Shown piece by piece: positions 33,801 through 43,630 of a stretch of DNA of 64,000 nt. Source of the stretch: Leptodontidium sp. MPI-SDFR-AT-0119 (Eukaryota > Ascomycota > Leotiomycetes > Helotiales > Leptodontidiaceae). Location: positions 558,001 to 622,000 of the forward strand of contig JAHLEZ010000015.1 of the NCBI GenBank assembly GCA_020726505.1, given 5' to 3'. The translations under genes and the position numbers were made by a program. The first letter of the stretch is position 1. The number at the start of each line of letters is the position of its first letter. Below the pieces are notes generated by a model, which searched no databases, had not been told where the DNA came from, and saw only the letters and a program-made list of their open reading frames with translations.

Positions 33801-34506
33801 ATCCGGAGAGAGCGAGAGGGGAAAGAGTAAGAAATCAGCATAATCCATTGATCATGACCATAATAACCACGACGTGAACCGCAGATATCAATATCGCATC
33901 GAATCATATCGTATCCATCCATCCCATGCGTGTATCCCTTATGCTTGCCATGATCCTCCGTCCTGCGTGTTCCGAAAACTCCATGCTGTGAAAAGAAGAG
34001 GAACCCTAGATGGAAGAGCAATGCTAACTCCCCTCCAGCCAGATCAAACCCCAGTGGGTTCCTGTCCATCCGTAAATGGAGGAGCAGAAATACCACTGTC
34101 TGGGGCTCGCTCCTGGCCTCCCATGCACCATGATTACCACCCCTCCCGATGCACCGCCGTCCTTCCCCTTCCCTGGTAGGAACGTAAAAGCCGGCCAAAA
34201 GAACGAATGCATGACGCCTGAAAAATGCTGTATGCAGGTATGTTCGTAACGTACATCGACGAATGTAATGAGTATGACCTTGTGAATGAGTGCATGACGC
34301 TGCCCCGTCCTTCACTTCTAATGTGAAAATTCCAATACCAAGACTCCTTATGCGATCCTTCCCTCTGTCCTATCCCAGGCCCATGGTATCATGAAATGAC
34401 AAAAGGAAAATATGTGTAGGGGTGTTGAGCAGAATCTGACCTTGAAGCCAAGATTCTGCTTATCCTAAATGAGGAGTAGCGAGTCTGTACAATGCTGCTC
34501 CTTCAC
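30864..34506. other. 3.6 kb interval without a convincing gene
   Basis: Starts with the GH17 promoter (GA-rich on the plus strand, 31060-31105), then a 12-bp minisatellite at 31211-31288. A strongly CT-rich tract at 32990-33180 on the plus strand looks like a promoter but is followed only by an unrecognised 105-codon frame (33182-33499). A 200-codon minus frame at 34315-33713 has no motif. The interval could hold a non-coding RNA or a gene too intron-rich for me to see. Confidence 0.4.
31211..31288. repeat. 12-bp tandem minisatellite (GACTGGCTGGAC)
   Basis: Five full copies of a 12-bp unit plus a partial sixth that decays into CTGG units, about 350 bp upstream of the GH17 start. The unit is itself built from CTGG-like tetramers. 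Confidence 0.9.
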
Positions 34507-36903
34507 TTAGAAAAAGCCCATGGCGACACCAAGCTTGGCAGCTTTCCTATGTCGTTGTTCTTCGGTTCCCCTTGCTCTGGGGTGCTTGACGACTTCCTCG
34601 TCAGTTCGCTTCCAGTCATGACCCTCACCTCGTCGTCGACTGCGACTTTTCCGTCTGGGGTTGTAGTCGTCGAGGCCGTAAAGACCATGTGTGGCGAGAC
34701 CACATCGTTCGTATTGCATCAAGCCCCCTCTCATATCGTCACAGTTTGCAACGAAGATATCCTGTCCATCGTTGGTAAAGTCCACGCCTCCGATTTCTCC
34801 AAAGAAGCTCAGGGTCTGCTTGCTGGTGAAAGATTCGCCATCGATAACGCTGATAATATCCGCTGGCTCGGCAGCGAGAAGTACTCTCTTGCCAGAGCCT
34901 AGGGGTGAGAACTTGAGCTTTCTCACACCCGCCATGTCAGCTGCTACAGTAGCAACGCATTGAGCAAGCCCCGAGCTGTTCGTCCACTTTCTAGCGTCCC
35001 AAATCTTGACTTGCATGTCCTGATTACCAGTTGCGACGGTCCAGCCATCATCGGCCCAATCACATGAGAATCCGAAATCTCTGTGGCCATCCAGACTTTG
35101 CAAGATCTCACCAGTCTCCGAGTTGCAAATCATGACTTGTCGAGTATCACCGACCAGGACCCGAAGGCGTTGGTCTGGAGAAATTGCTGTGCAGTTTATG
35201 GCGTGTTCGTATTGATGTGATGAGATAAATGTGTTTGTGTTAACATCCAGAACTCGCATAAAGTTGTCGTTGGAAGCAAAGGCAACCACTGGGGCGTTTG
35301 AATTTGGTGAGAGATGAACCTGGATATGATTCGTGATACTGTTGGCACTCTCTGTGACAAGACCCTCCGTGTGCGATGTGTCTTTCTGAGCCTTCAGGTT
35401 TACCAACGCATATTCTCCAGAGAAACCACCAGCAACAAGAATGCCATGATCGACAGTCAGTGTTGAAATCTGTATACCCTGAAGCGCGCCAGGCATCCAG
35501 TGGGCAGGTTGTACGGTAGGATTACTGAGATCCATAGCCACCTCTGGTTGAGGCGAGCCACTATGGGGATTCCAGTGTAAAACCTGCGTTCTCCCTGCGT
35601 AAAAGATATGGTCACGAGAAGCACATGCCATCAGGTTTCTCAACTGGAAGTGAGCCAAATTGACGTTATGGTTGAAATCCATACGCCTGAATCTGAAGAA
35701 GTTTTGGTCATCTGCCAGACGGGCACCATTAAGACGAGGCTATTAGATGTCAGTCATTGCTTGGAAATGGTCACATCTATCACTCACATGCCACTGGCGA
35801 TCAATTCTCAGGTTGGTATAATTTCTGTAGGTTGCCTGTCGCTGCTGTCGTGCCATTACTCTACTCACCCCAAGACTTTCCCAATTGATCCGTTGAATGT
35901 CGCATCGGTCTCCTTGAAGATCGCTTCGTTCTATCGGCTTTGGTCGTTCGAGTCTTTGCTCGCGTAAGGATGCCAACGATGGCCCTCTGGCGCGGTGTCT
36001 GGATTCCGTTGTGCGAGAATTTGATGAGGAAGAAGTGCCCCAGCTATGAAGGAAGTGTGCAAGAGTGAGATTGAACTGGTCTTCCACTTCGGGTTGGTCA
36101 GCATCCGACATATCATCGACATCCGCCAAAGGTATATGAGAAGCTATTGTGCTTTGAGCCACTATGTCTGGAGGAAATTGGAAAGGATTCGTCCAAATTT
36201 CTGCAGAGCCCAGTGTCGGCAGACTCGCCGGTGCGATTTGGGACATGGAAACAAAATTCGATAGGATACCACCAGCGCCGACACCCCCATTTGGGAAATT
36301 CTGGAAGAAGGGTAAGAGAATGGAGGGAGTACTCTGCTGCAAATTTGCCCCATGCAACTCATCCGTCCCATCTGCTGTTTCTGCATGTTCTTGCCCATCC
36401 TGCCCATCCTGTAGATGCTGCAGTACCTGCGATACCTCTGACATGGCTGGAGGCACATTGGCAGGTGTTGGAAAATGTTGCGTGTGTTGTACACCGTCCA
36501 TAGTCGACCATACACTTGGGGGATCATGGGCTGAGGGTTCGGCGAAGTATGATGCCGGAGGGTATGGATCAAGACCAGAGACGTCTAGCATGTTGTGGTG
36601 GCCCATTAACTCGGCATCCAGCAAGTCCATCTCGTTGTTCAATGCCTCAGCGTGCGATAGGGTCATCATCAAGGCCGCGCCTCCATCCGACATGTCCTGG
36701 TCGTCGTCAGTGGAAGTGTGCGACTCCCTCTCGTCCCCATCGGTTCTGTCGTCGGGACCATCGATACCCATACTGGCGGGTGTACCCAAAGCTCCGTGAG
36801 TCGAGTATGGATTCGGTATCAATGTAGATGGTGCACCACTCTCGAAAGCGACTGCCTCGGTTGAAGCATCGTTGGGAGGAGTCGGCGGATTCTGCACCGA
36901 CAT
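34507..36903 (-). CDS. WD40-repeat protein with long disordered N-terminus, 782 aa
   Basis: Exons 36903-35788 and 35739-34507 (48-nt intron, phase 0) join ...RIDRQWH to PRLNGARLADDQNFF.... Residues 1-300 are acidic and Ser/Pro-rich without a fold. Residues ~350-400 hold the family-specific block INWESLGVSR...TYRNYTNLR. The C-terminal ~350 residues form a beta-propeller with recognisable blades (HAINCTAISPDQRLRVLVGDTRQVMICN, HRDFGFSCDWADDGWTVATGNQDMQVKIWD, GGVDFTNDGQDIFVAN). It ends in a basic Arg-rich tail. It resembles the uncharacterised conserved WD40 family typified by fission yeast SPBC2A9.03; that identification is from memory of the pattern. Presumably a protein-interaction scaffold. 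Confidence 0.85.
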
Positions 36904-37940
36904 CGCGGTCTGCTACTCAAGTCGCCTTTGCAAGACTTTTATATCCCATGTGAAGCCTGAAATTCCAGTCGTTTTGTGTAGCGTCGAGAGTCGAGTAAGT
37001 GCGACGGCCGCGAAGAGTAGAGAGGGTCAGATGAAAGAGGAATCTGGTGTCGAGGTGAGGGCGTACGAGTGCGGGACCCTGCACAAGAGGGAGGGGTTCT
37101 TGTACGAAGTACGTGCAGCAGTTAGTGAGCAATTGGTCAGGCAGACAGCTGGCAACGACGTTGAAGACGAAGTACGGAATATGTCTACCAGTGGCGGAAG
37201 AGGGGGGAGGTTGATTAGGTAGGTGAGAGTGTGAGGGATCGCGGAGTGGAGTGGTATGGGTCGAGGGCGTCCGGCGTCTCTGCTCTGGTGGAGTGACTTG
37301 GGGGTTTCACTTTGTTGGTCGTCCTGCAGCAACGGGCGCTGGGGTTCTGGGATTGAGGAGGTGTGGTGGAAGGAGTGGTGGTGGTGGGTGGAAGGAGTGT
37401 CGTCAATGGAATGGAGGGACTTGCACCGCACCGCAGCGTTCAGTAGTCAGAGGAGCGGGGCCGCAACGTGGGATGGGATGGGATGGGATGGGATGGGATG
37501 AGGCGGGTTGGCTGGGCTGGGCTGGGCTGGGTTGGGTTACTGTAGCTAAAGTATGCTGCGAGCTGGACGTGATGCGATGCGATTTGCGACGATGTGCGGT
37601 GATGTGTTCAGGATTTCGTTTCGTGGTGGGCCAGCTCAGTAGCACAGTAAGTACAGTCAGTACTGTAGGTGCTTAGGCTGAAATGATTAGGTTGTCAGGC
37701 TGAATGGAATACTTCGAACAATGGCTTTGTGAGTTGACGAGGGAGAAGCACGAGTCAGACTACCTATGTAGACTCCCGAAATAGAGTGGGGAAGGAAAAG
37801 CGACGCAAGGCGATATTTGAATTAAAAGGAAAGTAAGAATTGCATAAGATCACACGAGGGTTCTAATTGAACGAAGTAGGGCTGGAAGTTACATTGAAAA
37901 CCGAAAGTTAAATCCATTTACAGAATTCTACAATCCCTTA
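36904..37940. other. WD40 gene promoter with pentamer repeats
   Basis: Holds the promoter of the leftward WD40 gene. Two simple repeats lie at 37470-37500 (GGGAT) and 37507-37536 (GGCTG). The left edge of the transposon follows. No gene seen. Confidence 0.4.
37470..37536. repeat. GGGAT and GGCTG pentamer arrays
   Basis: Six tandem GGGAT units run into an array of GGCTG-type units on the same strand, about 570 bp upstream of the WD40 start codon. Confidence 0.85.
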
Positions 37941-38005
37941 CAGCCAATCTTCGGATCGGAGTGATTCTTCGGTTAGTAACGCCGATTCACCGACTTTTGC
38001 TGTAG
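37941..38005. repeat. Left terminal inverted repeat (65 bp)
   Basis: Begins CAGCCAATCTTCGG, ends GCTGTAG; exact reverse complement of 41054-41118. TA lies immediately outside. Confidence 0.97.
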
Positions 38006-38043
38006 CCCCTACCCAAATTGAATGTTAGAATATTGTAACCTTC

Positions 38044-38099
38044 AGAACTCCACCATTCCTCCACCGATTTGCCTCCAAATTGGATCATTTTGAAGCTCT
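38044..38099. repeat. Left inner inverted block (56 bp)
   Basis: Reverse-complement match to 40951-41006 with one mismatch, separated from the TIR by a diverged ~38-bp spacer. It sits just upstream of the start codon of each ORF, so it is a candidate shared promoter or transposase-binding block. Confidence 0.9.
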
Positions 38100-38137
38100 C
38101 AACGTGCCTCTTCTTTCCATACGTCATATTCGCGAGT

Positions 38138-39868
38138 ATGCCTCCAAAACGTGCTCGAAATCGTGCGATTAAGCGTCCCAAAGCGACTAAAACGACGACT
38201 CCACGTACTCCACTTTCCTCAACGCCAGGGCCAGCTAAAATAACCCTCAAAATCAATACCACTAAAGTCAGTGATGCTTCTGTTAGCTCTACAGCTCTTA
38301 CTTTGTCTGCCACACCTAATTTAGGTGTAGCAGATGAGGTAGAAGCTATAGAGCCTACAGAACCCTCATTATTGCCCATTGTAGCACCTCCTCAGCCTTC
38401 ATCGACACCACAGTTTGTTTCCCCGCTAGAACCTATTATTATACGGTCTCCTTCGCCTTCGCAGATTGATATATGGATCGTTGAGCTGGAAATCCGATGT
38501 TATCTTGACAACGAGCGTATTAGCAGTACGATTGGGATGATAACAAATGATCCAGAGGTTGATGGGAGTACCTATGAGTCAATTAAACGGAATGCGGAGC
38601 AGTTAGCAGATCGCGGTATCGTAGAAAGAGGTGTTTCTACCCCAAGGAGAGATAATACTTGCTGGTACGGTGCCTATGGACCTGTTGGGAACCCTACGGA
38701 GGTTGATATTAGGAATGAAGCTGAATTCAAACACGTCGTCGCTCGAGCTCGGAATTGGGGACCTAAAGGCAAAGAAAAGCTTCTCAAATTGCAAATTTGC
38801 TTTGGAATCGTTTTGTTTCCATTGAATATGCAACGACCTCCTTGGAAAGAGCCTTCAGCACCGAAACCTCCGGTTATTGCGATTCCAAAGCGTGTATTTC
38901 AAGAGGAGGAGAGCCATACGGTGAAAAAGCCACGTACAGCGACTAATCGACTATTAGAGGAGGTTGAAAAGACCCGCGAAGCTGAAAAGGGGACCTTTCA
39001 ATCAATTTTGACGTCAATTCAAGTACGCTGGGCCTGTAAGGTTGATTCTTGCTCTTCGTCGACAAGATTTTGCTGGGTCAACGATGATAAACACTACTAC
39101 CTCTCTGCGGAAGATCTGCGACGTTGGGGACATGATATTCAAGAAGATTTGACTGTGTTGGACGAGCCTAGTCAACTTCATCGAGTACGACTATCGGAGG
39201 AGCGTCGAGAGCGTCAAAAACCAAAGGCAAAGAGGAAGAAGAAGCAAAGGAGGACATACCATGATGAATCGTCATCTCCGGAACCACAGTTAGCAGCTCA
39301 ACACACCAAAAAAACAGTGTTTTGGCCTTCAAATCCTTACCCAGCTATGTACCAGTCAATGTTACCACCTTTAGGATGGTCTTCATATGCTCCTGGCCCT
39401 CAAATATACCCTCACTTTCCACAGCCTAATGTTGCGCCTCCCCCTCCTCCAACACACGAATATCAGTCGATAGAGCCTCAATTACCTTCAACTCAACGAT
39501 TAAAGAGAGCTGAAAGTGAGTTCTTATCAATGGCCAATCTGCGAGAGTCGAGTCCACTTCGTAGTAGTAAAACTACAGATGAGGTGTTGTTTGCTTTGAA
39601 ATCGTTCCTTCGTCAACTTTCACCTCCTCCAACATCGTCCATAGCCTCTCAATTCGACTTCACAATCAAAACCTTTGTTGAGCAAGAGTATGATATTGAT
39701 ATGGTAAAGGAAACGACAATAAAAGAGGCTTTGGAGCTTGGAATTAAGGTTGGTGTTTTGAAGATGATTCAGAGGCAATTGAAACCATTCAAGAAGTGGT
39801 ACAATCAACAAAGTTGTATTGAAGAAGAGGACAGCGAATTTGACAAAGATGAGGACGAGGAAGAGTGA
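38138..39868 (+). CDS. Transposon companion protein of unknown function, 576 aa
   Basis: Intronless ORF inside the transposon, started at the ATG of MPPKRARNR (an upstream TTG is not used). Residues 1-30 are very basic, like a nuclear-targeting or DNA-binding tail. Residues ~110-230 look folded (RCYLDNERISSTIGMI..., CWYGAYGPVG, KLLKLQICFG). Around 297-340 is a Cys/His-containing block with C300, C305 and C312 followed by a His (WACKVDSC, RFCWVNDDKHYYL, LRRWGHDI) that could bind zinc. A Lys/Arg-rich stretch and a Pro-rich region follow, then an amphipathic C-terminal helix region (VKETTIKEALELGIKVGVLKMIQRQL) and a very acidic end. It has no nuclease motif that I can see. A role as accessory DNA-binding or targeting factor is inferred from context only. 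Confidence 0.75.
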   Translation: MPPKRARNRAIKRPKATKTTTPRTPLSSTPGPAKITLKINTTKVSDASVSSTALTLSATPNLGVADEVEAIEPTEPSLLPIVAPPQPSSTPQFVSPLEPIIIRSPSPSQIDIWIVELEIRCYLDNERISSTIGMITNDPEVDGSTYESIKRNAEQLADRGIVERGVSTPRRDNTCWYGAYGPVGNPTEVDIRNEAEFKHVVARARNWGPKGKEKLLKLQICFGIVLFPLNMQRPPWKEPSAPKPPVIAIPKRVFQEEESHTVKKPRTATNRLLEEVEKTREAEKGTFQSILTSIQVRWACKVDSCSSSTRFCWVNDDKHYYLSAEDLRRWGHDIQEDLTVLDEPSQLHRVRLSEERRERQKPKAKRKKKQRRTYHDESSSPEPQLAAQHTKKTVFWPSNPYPAMYQSMLPPLGWSSYAPGPQIYPHFPQPNVAPPPPPTHEYQSIEPQLPSTQRLKRAESEFLSMANLRESSPLRSSKTTDEVLFALKSFLRQLSPPPTSSIASQFDFTIKTFVEQEYDIDMVKETTIKEALELGIKVGVLKMIQRQLKPFKKWYNQQSCIEEEDSEFDKDEDEEE

Positions 39869-39905
39869 GTTTAGTAGTGTTTATAAGTTAAATTGTATTG
39901 TTTTA

Positions 39906-40907
39906 TCACTCATCTTCATCATCTTCTTCTATTGGTATGCCTTGGTAGCCAGAATGACGAAAATGCCCCCTTGCTCTACGCTCAGCTTCAGCACCAACAC
40001 CTACAGAGCGTACAGCTAATATTAGGAAATCCTCGAATTCTTCCCAGGTATGCTCACTCCAACGCCAGTGCCTTCGAATCCACGCCTTTAAATCTGCGAA
40101 GCTCTCTTCGATAGGGTTAAAAAAGGGGCAATATGGAGGGAGATACTCCAATTGAAGACCGAATGTTGCGCAAAGTATAGGAATTCGAGGATTAGTGTGG
40201 ATTGAGGCGTTATCCATAATAATAATCTCGATTCCTTGCTCAATACACTCAGGTAAGATACTCTTTTCTAACCATTCCTCAAAGATCTCTGCTGTAATCG
40301 AGCCTTGGTAGATCAATGGTTGATGATAACCACGAAGTGAGTACGCCGGAAGAATTGACCACCTTCTTGATCGCTTTAATACACGTTGTATTTCAGCTGG
40401 CGCACCTCTAGGAGCCCATCCGCGACGCCTATCCGTTGTTCTCTCATTACAGGCAGATTCGTCGATAACACAAATCTTCCGGGCATCCCAAAATACCATC
40501 TTTCGCCTCCAAGCCGCAATTAATTCGTCGTTTCTTTGCGCCGCAGATACTTTGAGTACTTTCTTGGTGTATTTGAGCCTTTGGAGAGCTTTGGAGACTT
40601 GATTTGCTGACACGTCGACGTCGTAGGCCTCATACAAATACAACGCAAGCTCGTCTTGATACAAATCAGGCTCTCTTTCAAGCAACGACACCATATATTC
40701 AGCCATATCGTCGGTAATAACAGGTGGAGGGCCATGGCGACGACGATTTGAAGGTGATATTTGGCTCTTCAGCTTTCGATTCCGCTGGCATATCGTCTTA
40801 TATGTTGTTTGGAACTCTTTGGCTAACGCTCGTAGATCAATATCGACCCCATTAGTCAATATTTGATCAATTCTAGCTGCTTTCCAAGCTGGCAGATTCG
40901 GAGCCAT
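39906..40907 (-). CDS. Tc1/mariner-like transposase (DD34E), 333 aa
   Basis: Started at the ATG of MAPNLPAWK. Residues ~10-45 and ~60-125 look like two helix-turn-helix DNA-binding units (IDQILTNGVDIDLRALAKEF; YQDELALYLYEAYDVDVSANQVSKALQRL). The catalytic DDE_3-type core has D149 in CVIDESACN, D232 in IIMDNASIHTN and E267 in NPIEESFADLK. The spacing between the last two is 34 residues, as in Tc1-like enzymes. The ORF is undamaged from start to stop, so the enzyme may be active; it would cut at the TIRs described for this element. It ends in an acidic EEDDEDE tail. Confidence 0.93.
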   Translation of the reverse strand: MAPNLPAWKAARIDQILTNGVDIDLRALAKEFQTTYKTICQRNRKLKSQISPSNRRRHGPPPVITDDMAEYMVSLLEREPDLYQDELALYLYEAYDVDVSANQVSKALQRLKYTKKVLKVSAAQRNDELIAAWRRKMVFWDARKICVIDESACNERTTDRRRGWAPRGAPAEIQRVLKRSRRWSILPAYSLRGYHQPLIYQGSITAEIFEEWLEKSILPECIEQGIEIIIMDNASIHTNPRIPILCATFGLQLEYLPPYCPFFNPIEESFADLKAWIRRHWRWSEHTWEEFEDFLILAVRSVGVGAEAERRARGHFRHSGYQGIPIEEDDEDE

Positions 40908-40950
40908 GACGTCACGTTGTTCGCAGATACACAGTCGATTCGTCAGATCA

Positions 40951-41006
40951 AGAGCTTCAAAATGATCCAATTTGGAGGCAAATCGATGGAGGAATGGTGG
41001 AGTTCT
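40951..41006. repeat. Right inner inverted block (56 bp)
   Basis: Partner of 38044-38099; ends about 44 bp upstream of the transposase ATG. Confidence 0.9.
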
Positions 41007-41053
41007 AAAGGTTCTAAATATTATAATTTTCAAACATCCTGTTTTGGTGGGGT

Positions 41054-41118
41054 CTACAGCAAAAGTCGGTGAATCGGCGTTACTAACCGAAGAATCACTC
41101 CGATCCGAAGATTGGCTG
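41054..41118. repeat. Right terminal inverted repeat (65 bp)
   Basis: Exact reverse complement of 37941-38005 over all 65 positions; TA lies immediately outside. Confidence 0.97.
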
Positions 41119-42764
41119 TAACCTTGGTACTTGAGTAGGTAAGTACCCCACCATTATCGGCTAGTGGCTACCTAACTTTGACGACATCAACTCATTTCAC
41201 TCACTCCCTCCGGACCGTGCTCTATTATATACTGAGTTCTTACTTACGTACAACAGTATATCTTAAAATCCAACTTTGCCTCTATTACTACACATCATAT
41301 CTTCTGTCCTGTCTGGTCGTAGGTAAATAGGTACCCTCCTCCAACCACCATACACCCTCCTCCTCCGTCTCCCAACCCAAGAACTCGCATGCATGCATGT
41401 ACCTTTTGCCCTTCACGCCACCAACCCTCAACTTAGCCCAGCTACCTATCAGGCCTGTCCTATAGGCCGCCTCCCCTCTTCCCAGCGCCGTGCGTGACCT
41501 GCAGACGAAGCCCGATCTCCTGTGCTGCATCTGCACTCGCGTCTCGAAAGGAACTACTTACATGCATAACGCAGAATGCAGACCACTGTCAGGGACTCAT
41601 AACCACTCGCAACCCCTCTCGCCTCCCTTCCCGCTAATTCAACGTCCAATTCTATTAGACTTCGCTTCAAGCGATTGCACTGTCTCGCATTGTATTTTAT
41701 TGTGTTGTCCTGTACAACTCTCGTAATGATGGGACGGCGGCCCAGCTTGCGGGACCTTCGCACCTTCGTGGTCCCTCTGGTGCCTCTCGGAGCTATATGC
41801 GCTGGAAGAGAACGTGTCGTGCAGTGCTCTCTGTGCCACCCCAAGAGCGTGGGGTATGTTTTCACCTTGGGCCGACTGGAGTCGCACAAGGGAGCACAGT
41901 TATGATCAAATTTGCTCGTCGTCGCTCACATCATCTCTTCCTTTTCCTTGGGTCTGGAAAACTCGATAGCTCAGAATTCCTAATTCCTTACTGGGCAGGT
42001 ATTACGAAATAGGTGTTCGTACCCTTCCTTATTTATCCCTTACGAAAGAAGCTTTGGGTTCCTCCGATTCGAGCTATTTCGAAGTGGGGTGGTGATCTGT
42101 CTATCAGCTGGAGAGTCACTGCAGCCTCGTCACATTACTTTCTTCATCCAAATGTCTCAAAGTAAAGTCTCACCCCGCGTTCCGCTCATATCCGGATAAT
42201 ATTGATATCCAAGAAAACGAACGCTCAGAAAAGACAACAGCCTCGGTCAAAAAGGTAAGCAGAAAAGGTCCATTCATTCTGAATCATTCATACTAAGCGC
42301 TAACATCTATCTCAAAAGAACGCCTTGGATATGACAGAATTTCAACCTTTTGATATTACTTTTCTATTTGCCCCGCACCCGCACAAACCAGAAGTCTGAG
42401 CCGCGGATTGTTGTGCACGCACGATTGTGCGAACTTCCTTGAAACGGCTATCTGCCGTGGCGTGGTGCTGTGCAGGTATGCAGCTTTCCATTTCGGCCCG
42501 CCTTTGCTTTGCCTAGGTACCTACCTCATGCTTTGCTTCGCTCGCTTCGCTTCCACATACCTAAGATACACATCGCCAACAAACTTATATCACATTTCTA
42601 TGATCCGTCTCAAGGAGAATAACAAGACGACGCAGCGAGCCGTGTGGAAACAGCGGTGAGTTTGTTTCCCATCCCATGAGGTTACCTTCCTGCCTGCTCT
42701 GTGCGCTCGTCTTATTCGCTGGGACAGGGGTGATTCGGCTTGTCACGTGGACATCGATATACTA
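41119..42764. other. Intergenic, right of the transposon
   Basis: About 1.6 kb with several GGTAGGTA/TACCTACC-like patches and small unrelated frames. No gene or RNA feature recognised. Confidence 0.4.
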
Positions 42765-43032
42765 CCCCCCCCCGGACATAATGTTAAATGTGAAGAAAAC
42801 TGGACCTCGTGTGGGTAGCTGCTAGGGGTGTCTATCCAATAATTCAGTGGATTTTCAGCCTTGAGCAGGGCTCAGGTGTCTCTCGAACCTTCTAAAGCCA
42901 CCCTTGCGTTTACAACAGACCTATTTCTGGCTCGTGCTTCAGGCTCTATCCAGGGCCTCTGACCATTCAGGACTTGAGAACTAGGTCTGTGGCCCGCAAA
43001 AGTTCACATTTAACATTATGTCCGGGGGGGGG
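42765..43032. mobile_element. MITE-like element with C9/G9 ends (268 bp)
   Basis: Perfect 30-bp terminal inverted repeats (42765-42794 and 43003-43032), each made of nine C then GGACATAATGTTAAATGTGAA. The interior has no ORF, as in non-autonomous miniature inverted-repeat elements. TA directly precedes the left end; on the right TA lies one base beyond the G run, compatible with but not proof of a TA target duplication. The TIR is unrelated to that of the transposon at 37941-41118. Confidence 0.85.
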
Positions 43033-43630
43033 ATAGGGGATAGTATCATCATTCCATCAGATGTCAGGCTGTCAAAGAGAAGTGCTGCATTATCGTGCAT
43101 TTCAAATGATTATGCCAGCTTCCGTGAGAAGAGCAGGGTAATGAGAGAGTCTATGGCGTGATAATCCGTTGGGTTGGATACGCCACATTCCGGGCTGTCT
43201 TCTAAGTTCTAACGCTAATAAAACACCGCTTCAAGCCTTTAATTGTTAATTCGTTTCCTGATGTAGAAATTGAGAGCGATTAGTGTCGGTTTAGTTTCTT
43301 CATCTAACACGAGGAAGGGTCCTCAGTTTAATTCAACGATCAGAGTCCTCCAAGAAATTGCTTTCTCTTCTGTTGATTGAGCCGTTCTCATCCCCTTCAC
43401 ATCTCAGCTCTAGCCGAGTGTCAAGCGAGACAATATGATAGTAGATTTCACGTATTTTGCAAGGATACAGCAGAATTATGTGTTTTGGGTAGCGAGAAGC
43501 CTACCCATCGCTAAAATGATACAATGGTCAATCCTAAGCACTGGTCAGCTCCCAACCTTCGGTCATCAACCCCATCTCAACCCCCCAACAATCATTATTT
43601 GCCCCCCCTCCTCTTCCCCAGAACTCTCCC
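43033..43630. other. Intergenic
   Basis: 3' flank of the leftward membrane-protein gene. Small frames at 43435-43814 overlap the true terminal exon on the other strand. No gene seen. Confidence 0.4.

Larger units (their letters stand above)
37941..41118. mobile_element. Two-ORF Tc1/mariner-like DNA transposon, complete
   Basis: A 3178-bp element bounded by perfect 65-bp terminal inverted repeats and flanked by TA at both ends (37939-37940 and 41119-41120), the Tc1/mariner target signature. It carries a DD34E transposase on the minus strand and a second long ORF of unknown function on the plus strand. The two ORFs converge with only 37 bp between their stops. Inside each TIR lies a further 56-bp inverted block that differs at one base (38044-38099 versus 40951-41006). 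Intact ORFs and identical TIRs argue for recent insertion; no RIP-type stop-codon decay is visible. Copy number cannot be judged from one window. Confidence 0.93.

Noticed and set aside
33713..34315. 200-codon minus-strand frame
   Set aside because: No ATG context, domain or splice logic; probably chance.
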